Assembly: GCF_958979055.1 (NCBI RefSeq)
Contig: NC_084888.1
Span: 6,557,501 to 6,621,500, forward strand
Length of the DNA stretch: 64,000 nt
Source: Alnus glutinosa
Lineage: Eukaryota > Streptophyta > Magnoliopsida > Fagales > Betulaceae
Direction of reading: 5' to 3'
Below the pieces are notes generated by a model. It did no database searches. It saw nothing but the letters and a program-made list of their open reading frames with translations, and had not been told where the DNA came from. Both the position numbers and the translations under genes were made by a program. The stretch's first letter is position 1. Every line of letters starts with the position of its first letter. This document shows positions 46,080-58,339 of this stretch, piece by piece.

Positions 46080-49000
46080 TCAAACTCAAGGTGGAGTGCG
46101 AGAGACCATCTTGAGGTTGGACACAAGGTCGCGGAATCGCTCTAGAGGATGAGACTTTGTGAAGAGACCCGCGAATTGATCATGAGATGTAACAGAATGA
46201 AATTGTAGAGAGCTCGAAGGAGATGATGACGGACAAAATGACAATCAATCTCAATATGTTTGGTCCGTTCATGAAAAATATCATTATAGGCAATCTAAAT
46301 AGCACTTCTGTTATCACAGCAGTCAGGAGTAGCTGAGGAAAGAGAGACACCCATATCTTATAGAAGGCATCGCAACCAAAGGAGCTCCGAGGCGGTGTCA
46401 GCTAAAGCACGATATTCTGCTTTGGTGCTAGAGCGAGCAACAACAGATTGTTTCTTATTGCGCCAAGAAATAAGAAAGGTACCAAGTAGGAAACAATAAC
46501 CAGTGATGGAGCGACGGTCTGTAGGATCACCTGCCCAATCTGCATCAGTATAAGCATGTAACTGAAGAAGGGACTGAGAGGAGAAGTGGAGCCCATAAAA
46601 TTATGTCCCCTGGAGGTAGCGAAGGATGCGAAGGACGGTAGAAACTGCTTCAGCTCCAGAATACCAATGGAATCATCGCCAGCAATAATCATGTCATCAA
46701 TATACAACAAAAGAAGAATGATGCCTCGATTTGTGAGACGAATAAACAAGGCGGAGTCATAGGAGCTGATGGAATAGCCAAGACTAGAGACAGTAACACT
46801 AAATTTAGCAAACGATACTTGATGAGCCTGCTTTAGGCCATAGAGAGCCTGACGAAGGTGACAAACCTAGTTTGGAGGAGAAGAAAGGCCAGGAGGTGGC
46901 TACATATAGACCTCCTCATTGAGATCGCCATTAAGGAATGCATTTTTTACATCCATTTGAGAAAGTGACCAATGTCGAGAGGCTGCAACTGCCAATAGAG
47001 CACGCACAGAAGATAGGCGAGCAACAAGAGCGAAGGTCTCCTCATAATCCACACCATACTCCTGAGTAAAACCTCTAGTCACAACTCGAGCCTTGTATCT
47101 GTCAACAGTACCATCAGAACAAGTCTTAATTTTGTAGACCCACTTACACCAAACAACAGACTTCCCTGGAGGCAAGTCAACCAGATCCCATGTATAATTC
47201 TTATGTAAAGCATCAAGTTTCTCTTTCATCGAGTCCTGCCAAAGAGGGTTAGTGGAAGCCTCACGATAGAAGTGAGGTTCATGTAAAGCAACTAAAGCAT
47301 GAAAGCAATGAAAATCCTAGAGATGGGATGGAAGAGACTTTACTCGAGTGGATCAGCGAAATTCAGGTGGGGAATTATGAGTGGGAGCCTCGGATTGAAC
47401 AGAATCTGGAGACCCGAGTGGAGCGGCTTCGTGAGCATCTGATGATTGCGGCTCATGCGAGAAAGACTTTGGAAAAATATCACCAATGGTAGAAGGAGAG
47501 GGAGGGATAGAAGTGTGGTAAAGGGAGGGAAAGAAGGCATGCAAAACTTTTCTACTTCGTGAAATAACTTATGCTTCCAGAAGACCACATGACGAGAGAT
47601 GTGAAGGCTGTGTGACACGAGATCATAACACCGATAACCCTTTTGTTCCACCAAATACCCAATAAAGCAACATAACCGAGAAAGAGGCTCGAGTTTGGTG
47701 CGTTCATGAGGTTGGAGTAAAACAAATCAGGCAGAACCAAAAATACAAAGTTGATGGTAAGTGGGAGAAGAGCCAAACAACTGCTCGTGAGGGGTGCAAT
47801 TTGCAAGAATAGGTGTAGGCAACCTGTTGATAGTGTAGATAGCTGTGAGAGTGGCTTCACCCCAAAAAGGAGTAGGAACCAAAGAGGAAACGAGAAGGGC
47901 ACGAACAATGTCTAGAATGTGCCTAAGTTTACGTTCAGCTCTCCTGTTTTGTTGAGAGGTGCCAGGACAAGACAAGTGAGAAACAATGCCATAGTGTTTT
48001 AAGATGTTTTGAAAAGCATGTTGAGTATATTCTAAGGCATTATCAAAACAAAATGCTTTAATGCGTTTAGAAAACTGGGTTTCAACCATTTTTGCAAAAT
48101 TGCGATAAATATCCAATAATTCATAACATGATTTCATTAAAAACACCAAGGTGTAACGTGAAAAATCATCAACAAAAATCACAAAAATAACGTGAGCCAC
48201 TCATACTAAGAACAGGGGAAGGCCCCCAAATATCGGAATGAATTAAATCAAAAGAAGCAGATTCAATAGACTCACTATTATTAAAAGGCAAAGCTGGTTG
48301 TTTCCTAAATTGACAAGAAATACAATCAAAAGAACCATTGGACACTGAACCTAATAAACCTTTAGATGCTATAACTTGTACCCGAGACACAGATGCATGA
48401 CCAAGGCGCGAATGCCAAAAAGAAAGAGACGGTGGCAATGAAGCGGTAGCAGCAGAGACACCAGGGATGGAAAGGTGTAAGGATGAAAGTTCAAACAGTC
48501 GCTCAACTCTACTCTCGGTCCCAAGTGTCCGGCCTGTCTGAGGATCCTGCACATACACACTAGAAGAGTAAAAAACAAGTCTATAACCCAATTCACACAG
48601 TTGCCTAACAGATAGAAGGTTAAAGGACAGTTTAGGCACATGAAAAAGATCAGGAACAGAAAAGGAAGGTGTATGGACAGTACCTATGGTTTGAACAATT
48701 ATAGAAGAGCCATCAACTGTGTGAATTAAGGAGGTATGTGGTGGAGGGGCAGAAGTGGTAAATGAGGAGGCATAGGGTGTTATGTGATTGCAGCAGGCAG
48801 AATCAAAAAGCCAAGAGGAAGATTTGCCTGGCAAAATGAATAAGACAGAGGAAGATGCATTACCAAATCGAGCGAGGACCTAGTTGATAATTGCATCAAA
48901 GTTAGCTGGAGATAAGGTGAGAGTAGATCCTGGAGAATTGCCAAATGGAGCAGCTGGAGCAGCCAGAGAAGGAGCACTCTCAGTAGTGGTAACAGCTGCA

Positions 49001-49839
49001 GCAGATGTAGAAGATTTGGCCTTGCGCCAACATTTGTCAATAGTATGTCCACGACAACGACAATAGCGACAATAAGTGTTGTTATGATTCTTGGAAGGAA
49101 GTCCACAACCGAACCTGTCAGAGTGCTCGGTCTAAGAAGATGAAGCACCAGGGAAGCAAGCAGCTAAAACTGGATGAGTATGTGGAGTGTGCTGAGAGCG
49201 CAAAGTAGACAATCTAGTCTCCTCTCGAACAAGCTCACAGACAGCCTGGTCCAAAGTGGGAAGAGGAGCATGATGCACAAGTTGCTCACGAACAGGCTCA
49301 AAATCATCACGCAGAGCCATCAGAAATTGATAAAGATGATGTTGATCCCTTCGTTCAGCATACATCTGAGCATTGGTATGATCCTTCCAAGCAAGATCAG
49401 AAAGAGCCAACTGGTCCCACAAGAATTGCATGCGAGCAAAAAAGTCAGTAATAGTTTGATCTGGCTCTTGCTTCAGACGATAGAGATCAATAATAAGCTG
49501 GTACTCCTGAGAACCATTAACAGGAGAGTAACGAAAAGCAAGCATATCCTAAGCACCCTAAGCATTATCAAAGCTGCCAAATAATGTCGCAATAGAAGGA
49601 ATGGTGGTGTTACGAAACCATGTAAGAATCTGATGATGTTTGCTGTCCCAGTCAATAAGACTATTGTGGAAAGTGTCATCAGTTTCAACAATGACTTTAG
49701 TTGGCTTGGGGATATCCACAGTCACATAAAGCCAGAGTTTACGGCCTTTGAGAAAACTTCGCATAGATTGAGACCAAACAATGTAGTTTGTGCCATCCAA
49801 TGTAGCATGAATATGAGTAAGAATTACGTTTTGTGCCAT
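46080..49839 (-). pseudogene. Copia gag-pol polyprotein, frameshifted and interrupted
   Basis: In order on the minus strand. Gag starts at 49839 (MAQNVILTHIHATLDGTNY). After a stop it continues at 49545-49132. A zinc knuckle CRYCRCRGHTIDKC lies near 49060. A protease-like WLFDSACCNHIT follows at 48834, with Ala where DSG/DTG is usual. The integrase N-terminal HHCC region is FWHSRLGHAS ... CISCQF; the integrase core is FVDDFSRYTLVF, FCFDNALEY and QQNRRAERK (48200-47727). The reverse transcriptase spans 47229-46402 ([22 protein letters not shown]). RNase H is out of frame near 46470-46080 (SSTKAEYRALAD, DIFHERTKHIEIDCHF). Several stops and frameshifts separate these blocks, so it cannot make an intact polyprotein. 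Only enzyme signatures are cited. Confidence 0.93.
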
Positions 49840-50516
49840 CTGGAGATGTCAAATGCAGAAATAGACCAGAAAAATGAAATCATAACTAAAAAATAAGTAA
49901 GAAACACTTGGTCAACTGATGCAGTGGTCAAAGTCAACGGTCAACAGGTGCTGACGTGGCAGTAGAGCTGACGTGCCACCAGGGCTAACGTGCCACTAGG
50001 GCTGACATGGTGCTAGGCTAACGTGGCACAACAGAAGGAGACTGGCACATGTGAGACACGCGCGACTGGAGGCAGTGCGTGGACGCATGAACCAGGAGGC
50101 AAAAAGCTTCTACTGGCGGGTAGAGGCATGTCCTCCGTTGGATTGGGACGTTATGGGTGGCTCTGAGCAGGAATGCAGCTGATCTATCAATCTAAGTGGC
50201 AACAGAAGCGATTGAACGGCTATAGTGGCTGGCGGCGGGACGGCAATAGCGTTAGGTGGCAGAATCTTCAGACAGCGCGTGGCGGAGTGTGAAGACTCTG
50301 ATCGGGCTGTTCTCGACGGCTCTGACACAGTTGTGTCCCAAGGTTTCGAGGGGTATATGCACCAGCTCGAAATAAGGACTGGAAGAAGAAGAACCGAGGA
50401 AGACAGAGCGATGAGGTATGGCGGCGCCGAAAAATTGCTTGAAGAGACCAAAAAAAAAAAAAAAACATAAAAATAAGGGTGATTCAGAACCTGTGCTATG
50501 ATACCATGTTGAGAGA

Positions 50517-50602
50517 AAAGTTGTATATTGAATCACACATAATGTTATACATGAGGGACCTATATATATAGGCTAGTAATCACAAAGATACATGTCAATA
50601 AC
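50517..50602 (-). repeat. Copia 5' LTR, first fragment
   Basis: TGTTGAGAGAAAAGTTG ... GTCAATAAC matches the first part of the left LTR. The remaining fragments are 51929-51948 and 53513-53539, separated by the CACTA element and the solo LTR. Confidence 0.9.
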
Positions 50603-51925
50603 CACTACAAAAAACTCTTCATTTAGTGGCGTGTCTACAGTAAAATACTTTTTGACACCTCACTAATTAGTGGCGTGTTAAAAAGTAACACCTCACTAAA
50701 ATAATTAGCGGCGACTAATTTGTGGCATGTCTAGTGGCGTGTTGGACCGACACGCCACTAATTTAATGGCGTGTTAGTCAGACATGCCACAATTTTGTGG
50801 CGTGTCAGTCAGATACGCTACAATTTTGTGGCATGTTATCCAAACACGCCACAAAATTTAGTGGCGTGTCAGGTGTCACACGCCACTAAATTTTTTGTTT
50901 CCCCCCAACTTTTTTCTTCCACTCCCGCTAACTCACCCCCTATTTATTTTGGTTTTCCCCCCATTTCTCCTTCTAAAATATCTTCTCTCTTTTCCTCTAC
51001 TTTTTCTATCTTCTTTCTTATCTTCTCTCTCTCTCTCTGTGCAGTGACAGACTCCAAGCTTCGTGAAATTTTCTCTGTTTCTCCAACCCCCTCTCTCTCT
51101 CTCTCTCTTTAGCTTCAAAATTATGCATACCCACTTCACAAAACTGACACTCACAAAATCAAACCCAAGAACACATACGACGAGAGCCTCCCACAGCCGC
51201 CGAAGAGAGGGCGGATCAAACGTGAAATTTTCAGAGGGTTGGTGGTCTCAATCGGGTACCTGGTGGGTGGGTTTGGACAAAAGCAGTCCGAAAGTGGAGG
51301 CTTTCTCAACTCAAATTCCGGTGATCACTAAGGTTCAGGCAGAAAAGAAGCCGAACTTCTGAAGCTGTCATTTCCGGCTTGTTCACTAATTATATTCTTG
51401 TAATTTTTTTCTTTTTGTTCCTTTCATTTTTAGTTTTTTCCTTTAGAAGAAAAAGGTGTGGGGAAGGGTTGAATTGAATGGCTTCAAGATGGAAATTAAT
51501 ATTGTAAAATGGCTATATCTAATTATGTTTATAGTAGAAATCTGCATTAATTATTGTGGTGGGTGATTTCCGTAACCGCATTTTGAATGAAGACGAAGGA
51601 AAAGGTCATTAAATGAAAATATAAAAAAACTGTCATGTATAGTGTGAAGAAGTGCATCTCTGTATCTTGTTCATTCATTCATTGCATCTCTGTATCTTGT
51701 TCAATCAATCCATTTTTTTTTTTTTTTGCCACGCCACAATTAGTGGCGTGGCCAAATTTGCCACGCCACTAATTAGGGGCGTGGCAACTTAGACATGCCA
51801 CTAAATGAAAATTACTGACGAACTGATTAGTGGCGTGTCAAAAGTGCCACTAACAGTTAGTGGCGTGTCAGACCGCCAAAAAGGCCACTAAATGCATGTC
51901 ACTAAAAAACAGTTTTTTTGTAGTG
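50603..51925. mobile_element. 1323-bp non-autonomous CACTA transposon
   Basis: Ends CACTACAAAAAA and TTTTTTTGTAGTG with a perfect 3-bp duplication AAC (50600-50602 and 51926-51928), diagnostic of CACTA/EnSpm elements. Subterminal regions carry many direct and inverted copies of AGTGGCGTGTC/GACACGCCACT (50620-50890 and 51730-51900). The middle has CT-rich leader-like sequence (50990-51110) and an unrecognised 99-codon open frame (51063-51362). No transposase is present. Confidence 0.93.
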
Positions 51926-51948
51926 AACCCATGTGGGACAATACATAA

Positions 51949-53507
51949 TGATGTGGTCTTTTGTTTACAAAAATATATCAATAATAAATAACCACTCGCA
52001 ATAGGACAAGTCCTTGTAGGATAAAGCTATAGAGAGGGTGTCGAACCTCAAGGACTGCAGGAATTGCTATCAAGTTTTTCAAGATTAAATATAACTTAAT
52101 TAAAAAGATGTTTGATTTGGTTTTTGTTTTCTAAAAATAAATACATAAAAGTAAAAGACATAAAAAGAAAGAGAGTTGTGATGAGATAAAGAATATGTGA
52201 TTGATTTCACCACTCACCACATAACAATGGTCAATAATAAATTAATAAGGAAAATTCATACTATGTATAGGGCTCGTCTCACTCGAATAGTCAATAAATT
52301 ATTTATAAAGAATAAGTATAATCCATCTTCGGTTGGCACGAACCGTCCACCTAACCACTAAGATGTGGTATAACCCGTCATCCCTAGGTATGGATTAACT
52401 ACGTCTTTAATAGGATACACACAATCAATCGAATAGTATAACCCATCTTCGGTTGATACGAACTGTCTACCTAAATTCCATCAATCGAATAGTACAATCC
52501 GTCTTTCCTAGGCATGGTCTATCTAACCTTATTGATTATATGTCAATTAAAACCGTTGTATAACAATCATTTACATAATCACAGAAACTATGAAAGATTG
52601 AGTTCAATCAATATAAAAGACTTTTTAAGACAATATAAGAAATTCATAATGATTGAATATAAATATTAAGATAAATTCTCACAGTCATACAACCATCATC
52701 CATATAGAAAATACCAAATTAAAATACAATTAAACCATTGTTAGTTAGAAAGGACTACATCAACACCCTTGTAAGAATTTAGCCGCTCATCGTGGTGCAG
52801 GGATGACCTCCTACCATGCTCTTCTCATTTTTAACTTGTCAAGCCTCCAAGAAGAATTTTATATCTAAAGCTAAGCACAAGCACACATTCTCTTGAAGCT
52901 TAGGGGTCTATTTATAGAGACTATGAGAGACCTAGAAGCTCTTGAAATTACAGAAAAATTGTCTGTTGAGTCTTCTTGTTCAAGTATGAGATTGAAACTT
53001 CAATCCAAGTAGGAAAATGATTCCAAATTCATCTAGAATTACGGTCTTTTATTGCAGGGTAATTTTGGCATAGTAAATGTCTGAATTAGGAAAAAGCTAT
53101 TTATGATATATTTATTTTATTTTTTATTAGCTTTTCAACGCCACCAATTTCATTGCAATCCAATATCTGAGCCATAAGTTATGATCAAAACATTGAGACA
53201 TGTGCAGAATCTAAATTTGAATCCAATCCGATTTTGACTCTTAGTGGAGAAATTCTGATTTAATTCTTCACTTTATTTGATTAAACTTAACTACATTATA
53301 TATGTCTTCTATTATGATTGGTTAAGCTTACTAATATCTTCTAGGTCTTCTCAAAGTGTACTTTAAGCCCAAAATTAATAGAATTAATTGCATCTTTATT
53401 TACAACCTGAAAACAATAAAACAACACAAAATCAAACAAATAACAATGCCACGGAATTAACATATGCAAGTTAAGGGGTTTGAATGTGCAACATTCAACG
53501 CTTATCA
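51949..53507. mobile_element. 1559-bp solo LTR nested in the Copia LTR
   Basis: TGATGTGGTC ... GCTTATCA is bounded by TG...CA and by a perfect 5-bp duplication CATAA (51944-51948 and 53508-53512). No coding regions, primer site or polypurine tract are inside. A run of related modules with CGAATAGTATAACCCATCTT and CACGAACCGTCCACCTA lies at 52280-52530. A solo LTR is the usual product of LTR-LTR recombination that deletes the interior of an element. Confidence 0.88.
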
Positions 53508-53563
53508 CATAACATAATATAATCTAACATAATCTAACAATAAAAATATATAGGTAAGGGAAC

Positions 53564-53956
53564 ACTACAAAAAAGAAGGAAAAAAAAAAAAAAAAAAAGG
53601 CACTTTTTGGCATTTTTATCTTGACATTTATAACAAATGTCGGGTTGATAATTTTCTATTGTGGCATATTGTTGGAAAATGTCAGGTAACAAAAGAATAA
53701 TTCTCGGTGTTTTATAATGGGCCTGGAATGTTCAACTTTCTTGGCACATAATTTTATTTGCCAGGAAAATTGTAACAATTTTTTGGTGTTTAAATATGTG
53801 CCAGAATATTATAATTTAATGTCATGTATATAATTTAAAATTCCTGCCATTAAGGTGCTGTGACTTAAGTCTTAGGTAAGGAATTAAAGGTCAGGAAAGA
53901 TTTATTGACTTTTAATATCTACTTCCTGACACAAAATAAACGCCAAGAAAAGCTTC
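53564..53956. mobile_element. CACTA-like left end, interrupted or truncated
   Basis: CACTACAAAAAAGAAGG at 53564 is a CACTA terminus. It is followed by about 390 bp with subterminal-like motifs (GGCACATAATTTTA, CCAGGAAAATTG). The matching end may be the eroded TTTTTTTGGTAGTCG at about 54714-54729, beyond the fold-back element, which would make that element a later insertion. Confidence 0.5.
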
Positions 53957-54694
53957 TTCTTTTTTGGGGGACCAGCCATTGTCAACATGTCCCATGAACT
54001 GACACTTCGACTAAAAGAGAGTATCCAACTACCATCTTTACATACTTTGGCCCATTCCGTCAAGGAATCCGGTTAACTTGGACGGAATATGCCTTTTAGC
54101 GTTAATTTTGGTTTAAAGACCAAAATGTCTTCCAAAGTAATTAATAAAAAAATATTTAGATTAATATTTTTTTTAAAAAAAAAAAAAAAAACCTAAGGGT
54201 AGCAGCCACCCTCTTTGGTGAAGGGGGTGGCACGCGAACCACCTCCAAAGTGGCTCGCGGCCACCCCCGACCTAAGGGGTGGCCGCACGGTCTTTTCTAC
54301 AGTGGTTGCGTGGCTACCCAGCTTTCGAGGTGACCGAGAGCCACCCTAGAGGTGGCTCGCGGCCACCCTATTTTTTTTTTTCTAGGGTGGCGGCGCATTT
54401 CGGGGTGGCTTGTGGGCCACCAACGGCCTTTGGGGTGGCTCGCAAGGCACCCGGCCACCTCAGGGGGTGGCTGCCGCCACCTCTTTTCCTTCAGTGTTTT
54501 TTTTTTTTTGTTAGATGAGGGTATTTAGGTCATTTTTAAAATTGAGTTAGAGCGTTTAAGTTTTTACATGAATTAGACTGACGGAATTGGCCAAAATATG
54601 TAAAGATGGTAGTTGGATACTCTCTTTTAGTCGATGTGTCAGTTTATGGGGGCATGTTGACAATTGCTGGTAGTTAATGGGGGTAAAAGATAAT
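53957..54694. mobile_element. GC-rich fold-back element with ~105-bp inverted ends
   Basis: The left arm CATTGTCAACATG, ACTGACACTTCGACTAAAAG, AGTATCCAACTACCATCTTT and TTCCGTCA is inverted at 54578-54694 (TGACGGAATTGGCC, AAAGATGGTAGTTGGATACT, CTTTTAGTCGATGTGTCAGT). The core (54195-54480) is GC-rich GGTGGC/GCCACC modules like those at 39700-40110. The 79-codon open frame at 54279 is compositional. Confidence 0.7.
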
Positions 54695-56596
54695 TACTAA
54701 TATTTTTTATTTTATTTTTTTGGTAGTCGAATGTGAGCATTTTGTCATTAAAAAAAAAAAAAAAAAAATCCGTTTCAAGGCCAACGGAATGTGGATTCTC
54801 ACCTCTCTAGGGGAGGGAATCCACATTCCCAGCAAAAAGTAAATGGGAAATTCACATTCTCTTGGGTATCCAAATTCCCTCTATTAAGTGAAGTAATCTT
54901 TTAAAATTCTCAAAAATTACCGCATCCAAACACCTAATTATAGTTATATAGGATCATATATATTGCACAGCGTCACAATAATTCACAACGAATCTCCATG
55001 AGAACTAGCCAACTTATTTTCATAGCTGATATTCAATACTTTAATCTCCTACTTAAAGAAAAATAGCCTTCATATATATAATCATAGCCTACTGACTTCA
55101 AAATTCTTGCGACTAATTGAGCTATAATTAACAACTGTATATAATAATTTTCATAATACATCAATTATGAGATGGATGAGATTCACGTGTAAGTCCTATA
55201 CATTTAATAATTGATTTGATAAAATAATAAACTGAGATAGATGGGAGATGCATAGTACCAAGTAATATGAAATAGAATTTCTCATAGATAATATTTACTA
55301 ACTTTTTTTTATCATAATTGGAGCCTTAAAATTTTATTTTTTATTTTTTATGGAAAGAACCTTTATTATAATTATTGTTTGGAGTCCTAATTTAATTTTA
55401 TCTGGGGCCTTAACCTAATGAAAGAGACGCCTTGGTATGTCATTTACTACAGTACGTAGTTACTTAACAGGAACGATAAACTCATAACAAATAAGGATTT
55501 ATGACAATTATCAATTCTGACAGATAATTTGAAAGAGTTTATATGAAATTTACTGTTTGGATAGGTAAAATTTATTGGGACATGTGAGTCTCTTATAAAC
55601 TCTTTTACTTTATAAATCTGCCAATATTAAAGTACAGTAAATATCATAAATTTATTGGGACAAATGAATTGGAAGTACAGTAAATATCACAAATCAGACA
55701 TGATATTATTGAAAATAGAATGATATCGTTGAAAAAAGAAACGCCGGCGAGGGAAGGTTGTTCCGTCGTTATTAAATGTAAAGGACAAAGTGTGCAGTGG
55801 TTGGTGGCGTCGCACTTAAGCATAATAATTACGTTGGTGACTATTTTTTGTCAAATCCACGAAATAAATAGTTATCTCGTGGATTTATTTATTTATTTAT
55901 TTGATGATTTGATCTGATCATCAAAGGTATGCTCCACCATAAATTGACATTCCCATTAATTTCCTTTTCCCAGTGAGAAAGCCTGTGTATTGGATGGATT
56001 TTATATGAAGATAATAATAATTATTAGTGTCAAAAATAATAATTTTTCTCTCAAAAAATTTGTTCTTCATTTTTTAAGAGATATTTTTTTCTCCATAAAA
56101 TTAGAAGACAGTCTTTGGCTCAAACCTTTTTACAATATAAAGCACAAAATCTTGATTAAAATATATTTAATTCTAGCTCATCGATAAGATGGTACATTTT
56201 TAATAAATAGCATTTTTCAAACTTTTAGATGCAAGAAACGGACGGCTTGGATCCTTGCCGGACTTATTGTACTTTACATTAACACAAAATTCAATTTACA
56301 TAAACAGATCGATCCGTTGCTTTCAGGCCCCCACCATTGGACAAATCAAATTAAGAGAAATATCTTTTAAAGCTTGCAAAAATAAATGTGAACATCATTC
56401 ATATCTAGCTTATAATATCTTCTGCACATGTATAGACAAAAAAAAAACAAGCAAAAGTCAAAAAAGCTCCCTTAAAAATGACCCAGAATTCAATATTCAA
56501 CAACCTGAAAAGTAATTGGGCAGAACAAAACACAAAATAATCAGCAATTTGTAGAAAATAAGCAATTCCCCACTCACTTTACAACCTAACTTTCTT

Positions 56597-56604
56597 TATA
56601 AAAG
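56597..56604 (+). promoter_or_regulatory. TATA box of NHL-like gene 2
   Basis: TATAAAAG, 78 bp upstream of the ATG at 56675; a C-rich stretch follows. Confidence 0.6.
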
Positions 56605-56674
56605 CACGACTAGACTCTTCCCAAACCCCTCCCCCCCCAACAACTCCCCGGACCACTAAACACAACCTCTAGCC

Positions 56675-57337
56675 ATGGTGGAGAAGGACCAGGTCAGGCC
56701 ACTAGCCCCAGCCACGGACAGCATGAGCAGCGACAGCGATGAGACCAAGCTACTAGTACAAAAAATCCGGCGTAAGCGGTGCATCAAATGTTGCGGGTAC
56801 ATCACAGCCCTCGTGCTAATCCTAGCCGTGGTGATCGTAATCCTAATATTCACCGTTTTCCGCGTGAAGGATCCTATCATAAAAATGAACGGGGTGACAG
56901 TCACGCGGTTGGAGCTAATCAACAACACGACTATTCCTAAGCCCGGGGTGAACATGTCCCTGACAGCCGACGTGTCGGTGAAAAATCCGAACGTGGCATC
57001 CTTCAAATATAGCAACACCACCACAACTTTGTTTTACCACGGGACGGTGGTCGGTGATGCCCGAGGGCCTCCGGGGCAGGCCAAGGCACAGCGAACCATG
57101 CAAATGAATATCACAGTTGATATCATCACGGACCGGCTAGTGTCCAGTCCAAATTTGCCAGCGGACGTGAGCTCAGGGCTGTTGACCATGAGCAGCTATT
57201 CAAGAGTACCAGGGAGGGTGAAAATTTTGGGTATAATTAAGAGACATGTTGTTGTGAAAATGAATTGCACCTTGACGGTTAATATTTCGAGCGAGGCTAT
57301 TCAAGAACAGAAGTGCAAGCGGAAGGTTAGCCTTTAA
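56675..57337 (+). CDS. Membrane-anchored LEA_2/NHL-type protein 2
   Basis: A single exon of 220 residues. The N terminus is acidic and Ser-rich, followed by a basic/Cys stop-transfer-like patch (KIRRKRCIKCC, 30-40), one membrane helix (about 41-62, YITALVLILAVVIVILIFTV), then an LEA_2 domain: IPKPGVNMSLTADVSVKNPN, YSNTTTTLFYHG, SSYSRVPGRV and a Cys-containing end EAIQEQKCKRK. It is collinear with the protein at 43557 over its whole length. The outer domain has several N-x-S/T sites. It is inferred to be a type II membrane protein of the NHL/LEA_2 group; the specific function is unknown. Confidence 0.9.
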   Translation: MVEKDQVRPLAPATDSMSSDSDETKLLVQKIRRKRCIKCCGYITALVLILAVVIVILIFTVFRVKDPIIKMNGVTVTRLELINNTTIPKPGVNMSLTADVSVKNPNVASFKYSNTTTTLFYHGTVVGDARGPPGQAKAQRTMQMNITVDIITDRLVSSPNLPADVSSGLLTMSSYSRVPGRVKILGIIKRHVVVKMNCTLTVNISSEAIQEQKCKRKVSL

Positions 57338-58339
57338 GATATATATATATATATATGTGTTAGATTTATAGTAAGATTAATTAGTGTATATTATGTGTTC
57401 TAGTTTTATATATGGATAGTACTGCTGTTTGTACATTTTTTTTGCACTTTTTTTTTTTTATATATTTTATGAGTACTTTATATTCCAAATTAATGCCACC
57501 GATAAAGAGCATGCAAAATAAAAATAAAATAAAGAAAAAAGTATTTTTTTAGTTCTATTAATTAGTGGAAAGATAAACCATTTTCACTTTTCTTCTTTCT
57601 TGCTGTGGACTTTAAGATCAACTATCGGATATTCAGGGTCCACATGTAAAAAAACAGATTTAATATATGGTTGATTATAAAAATAAGAATAAAAAATAAA
57701 AAAGTTGTAAAACAATCATTTCTCTTAATTATTTAGTATGTGATATTTTTGGTACCATACAATCTCTCCGTATAATCATTAATCAATTTTTTTCCTCCAA
57801 TGTAAAACCCTTGCCATGAGAGATTATGTGAAATCATTTGAATTGGACATGATTCATTTTTTTTGAAAAGGGTCAACTTCTCCGGCCATTTCGTAATATT
57901 TGAAATCCCCTGTTTTCGCGAGAAAAATCTCCCCTGTTCCACTGGACACGATTCATGTGTGAGAAGTGTTATACTTACCAAAAAAAATTTCCTAAAAGTT
58001 AATGAGAAATGATACACTTACATATTTTATATATTTTTTTGTATATCTTCATACGTTTCAAATCTACCATTAAATTTGTAGGTCCCATAAATCAAAAAGT
58101 AGATTTAAAAATGAAATGTGCAAAAAATATATATATAAGATACCGTCTCATATGATTGTGACATATCATTTGGGAATATTTTTTTGAAAAGAAAAAAAAT
58201 AGAAAGTAGATTAATTTTCCTTCATTTGAACAAGATTGTCCATACATGCAAAGCAGATGTGTCCACAACGCAAAAGGCTAGGGGTTTAGGGTTTAAAAAC
58301 CCCAGATAACCCATTTCCTTCCATTTCGCCCGCGTACCA

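Larger units (their letters stand above)
45914..53539 (-). mobile_element. Ty1/Copia LTR retrotransposon with two nested insertions
   Basis: The left LTR is 45914-46072 (159 bp, TGTTGAGAG ... ATCTAACA). The right LTR starts at 50517 with the same sequence and ends at 53539, but is split by a CACTA element (50603-51925) and a solo LTR (51949-53507). The 5-bp target duplication ATAAA (45909-45913 and 53540-53544) is perfect. GCTATGATACCA (50505-50516) is the complement of a tRNA-iMet-like primer site abutting the LTR. TCCCCCTT after the left LTR is the complement of the polypurine tract. The interior encodes a broken gag-pol on the minus strand. The element lies between the two NHL-like paralogues. 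Confidence 0.95.
53545..56674. other. Spacer between the Copia element and NHL-like gene 2
   Basis: A truncated CACTA end (53564-53956), a GC-rich fold-back element (53957-54694), then AT-rich sequence from 54700 to 56590 with only short, low-complexity open frames, and the gene 2 promoter. Confidence 0.5.
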
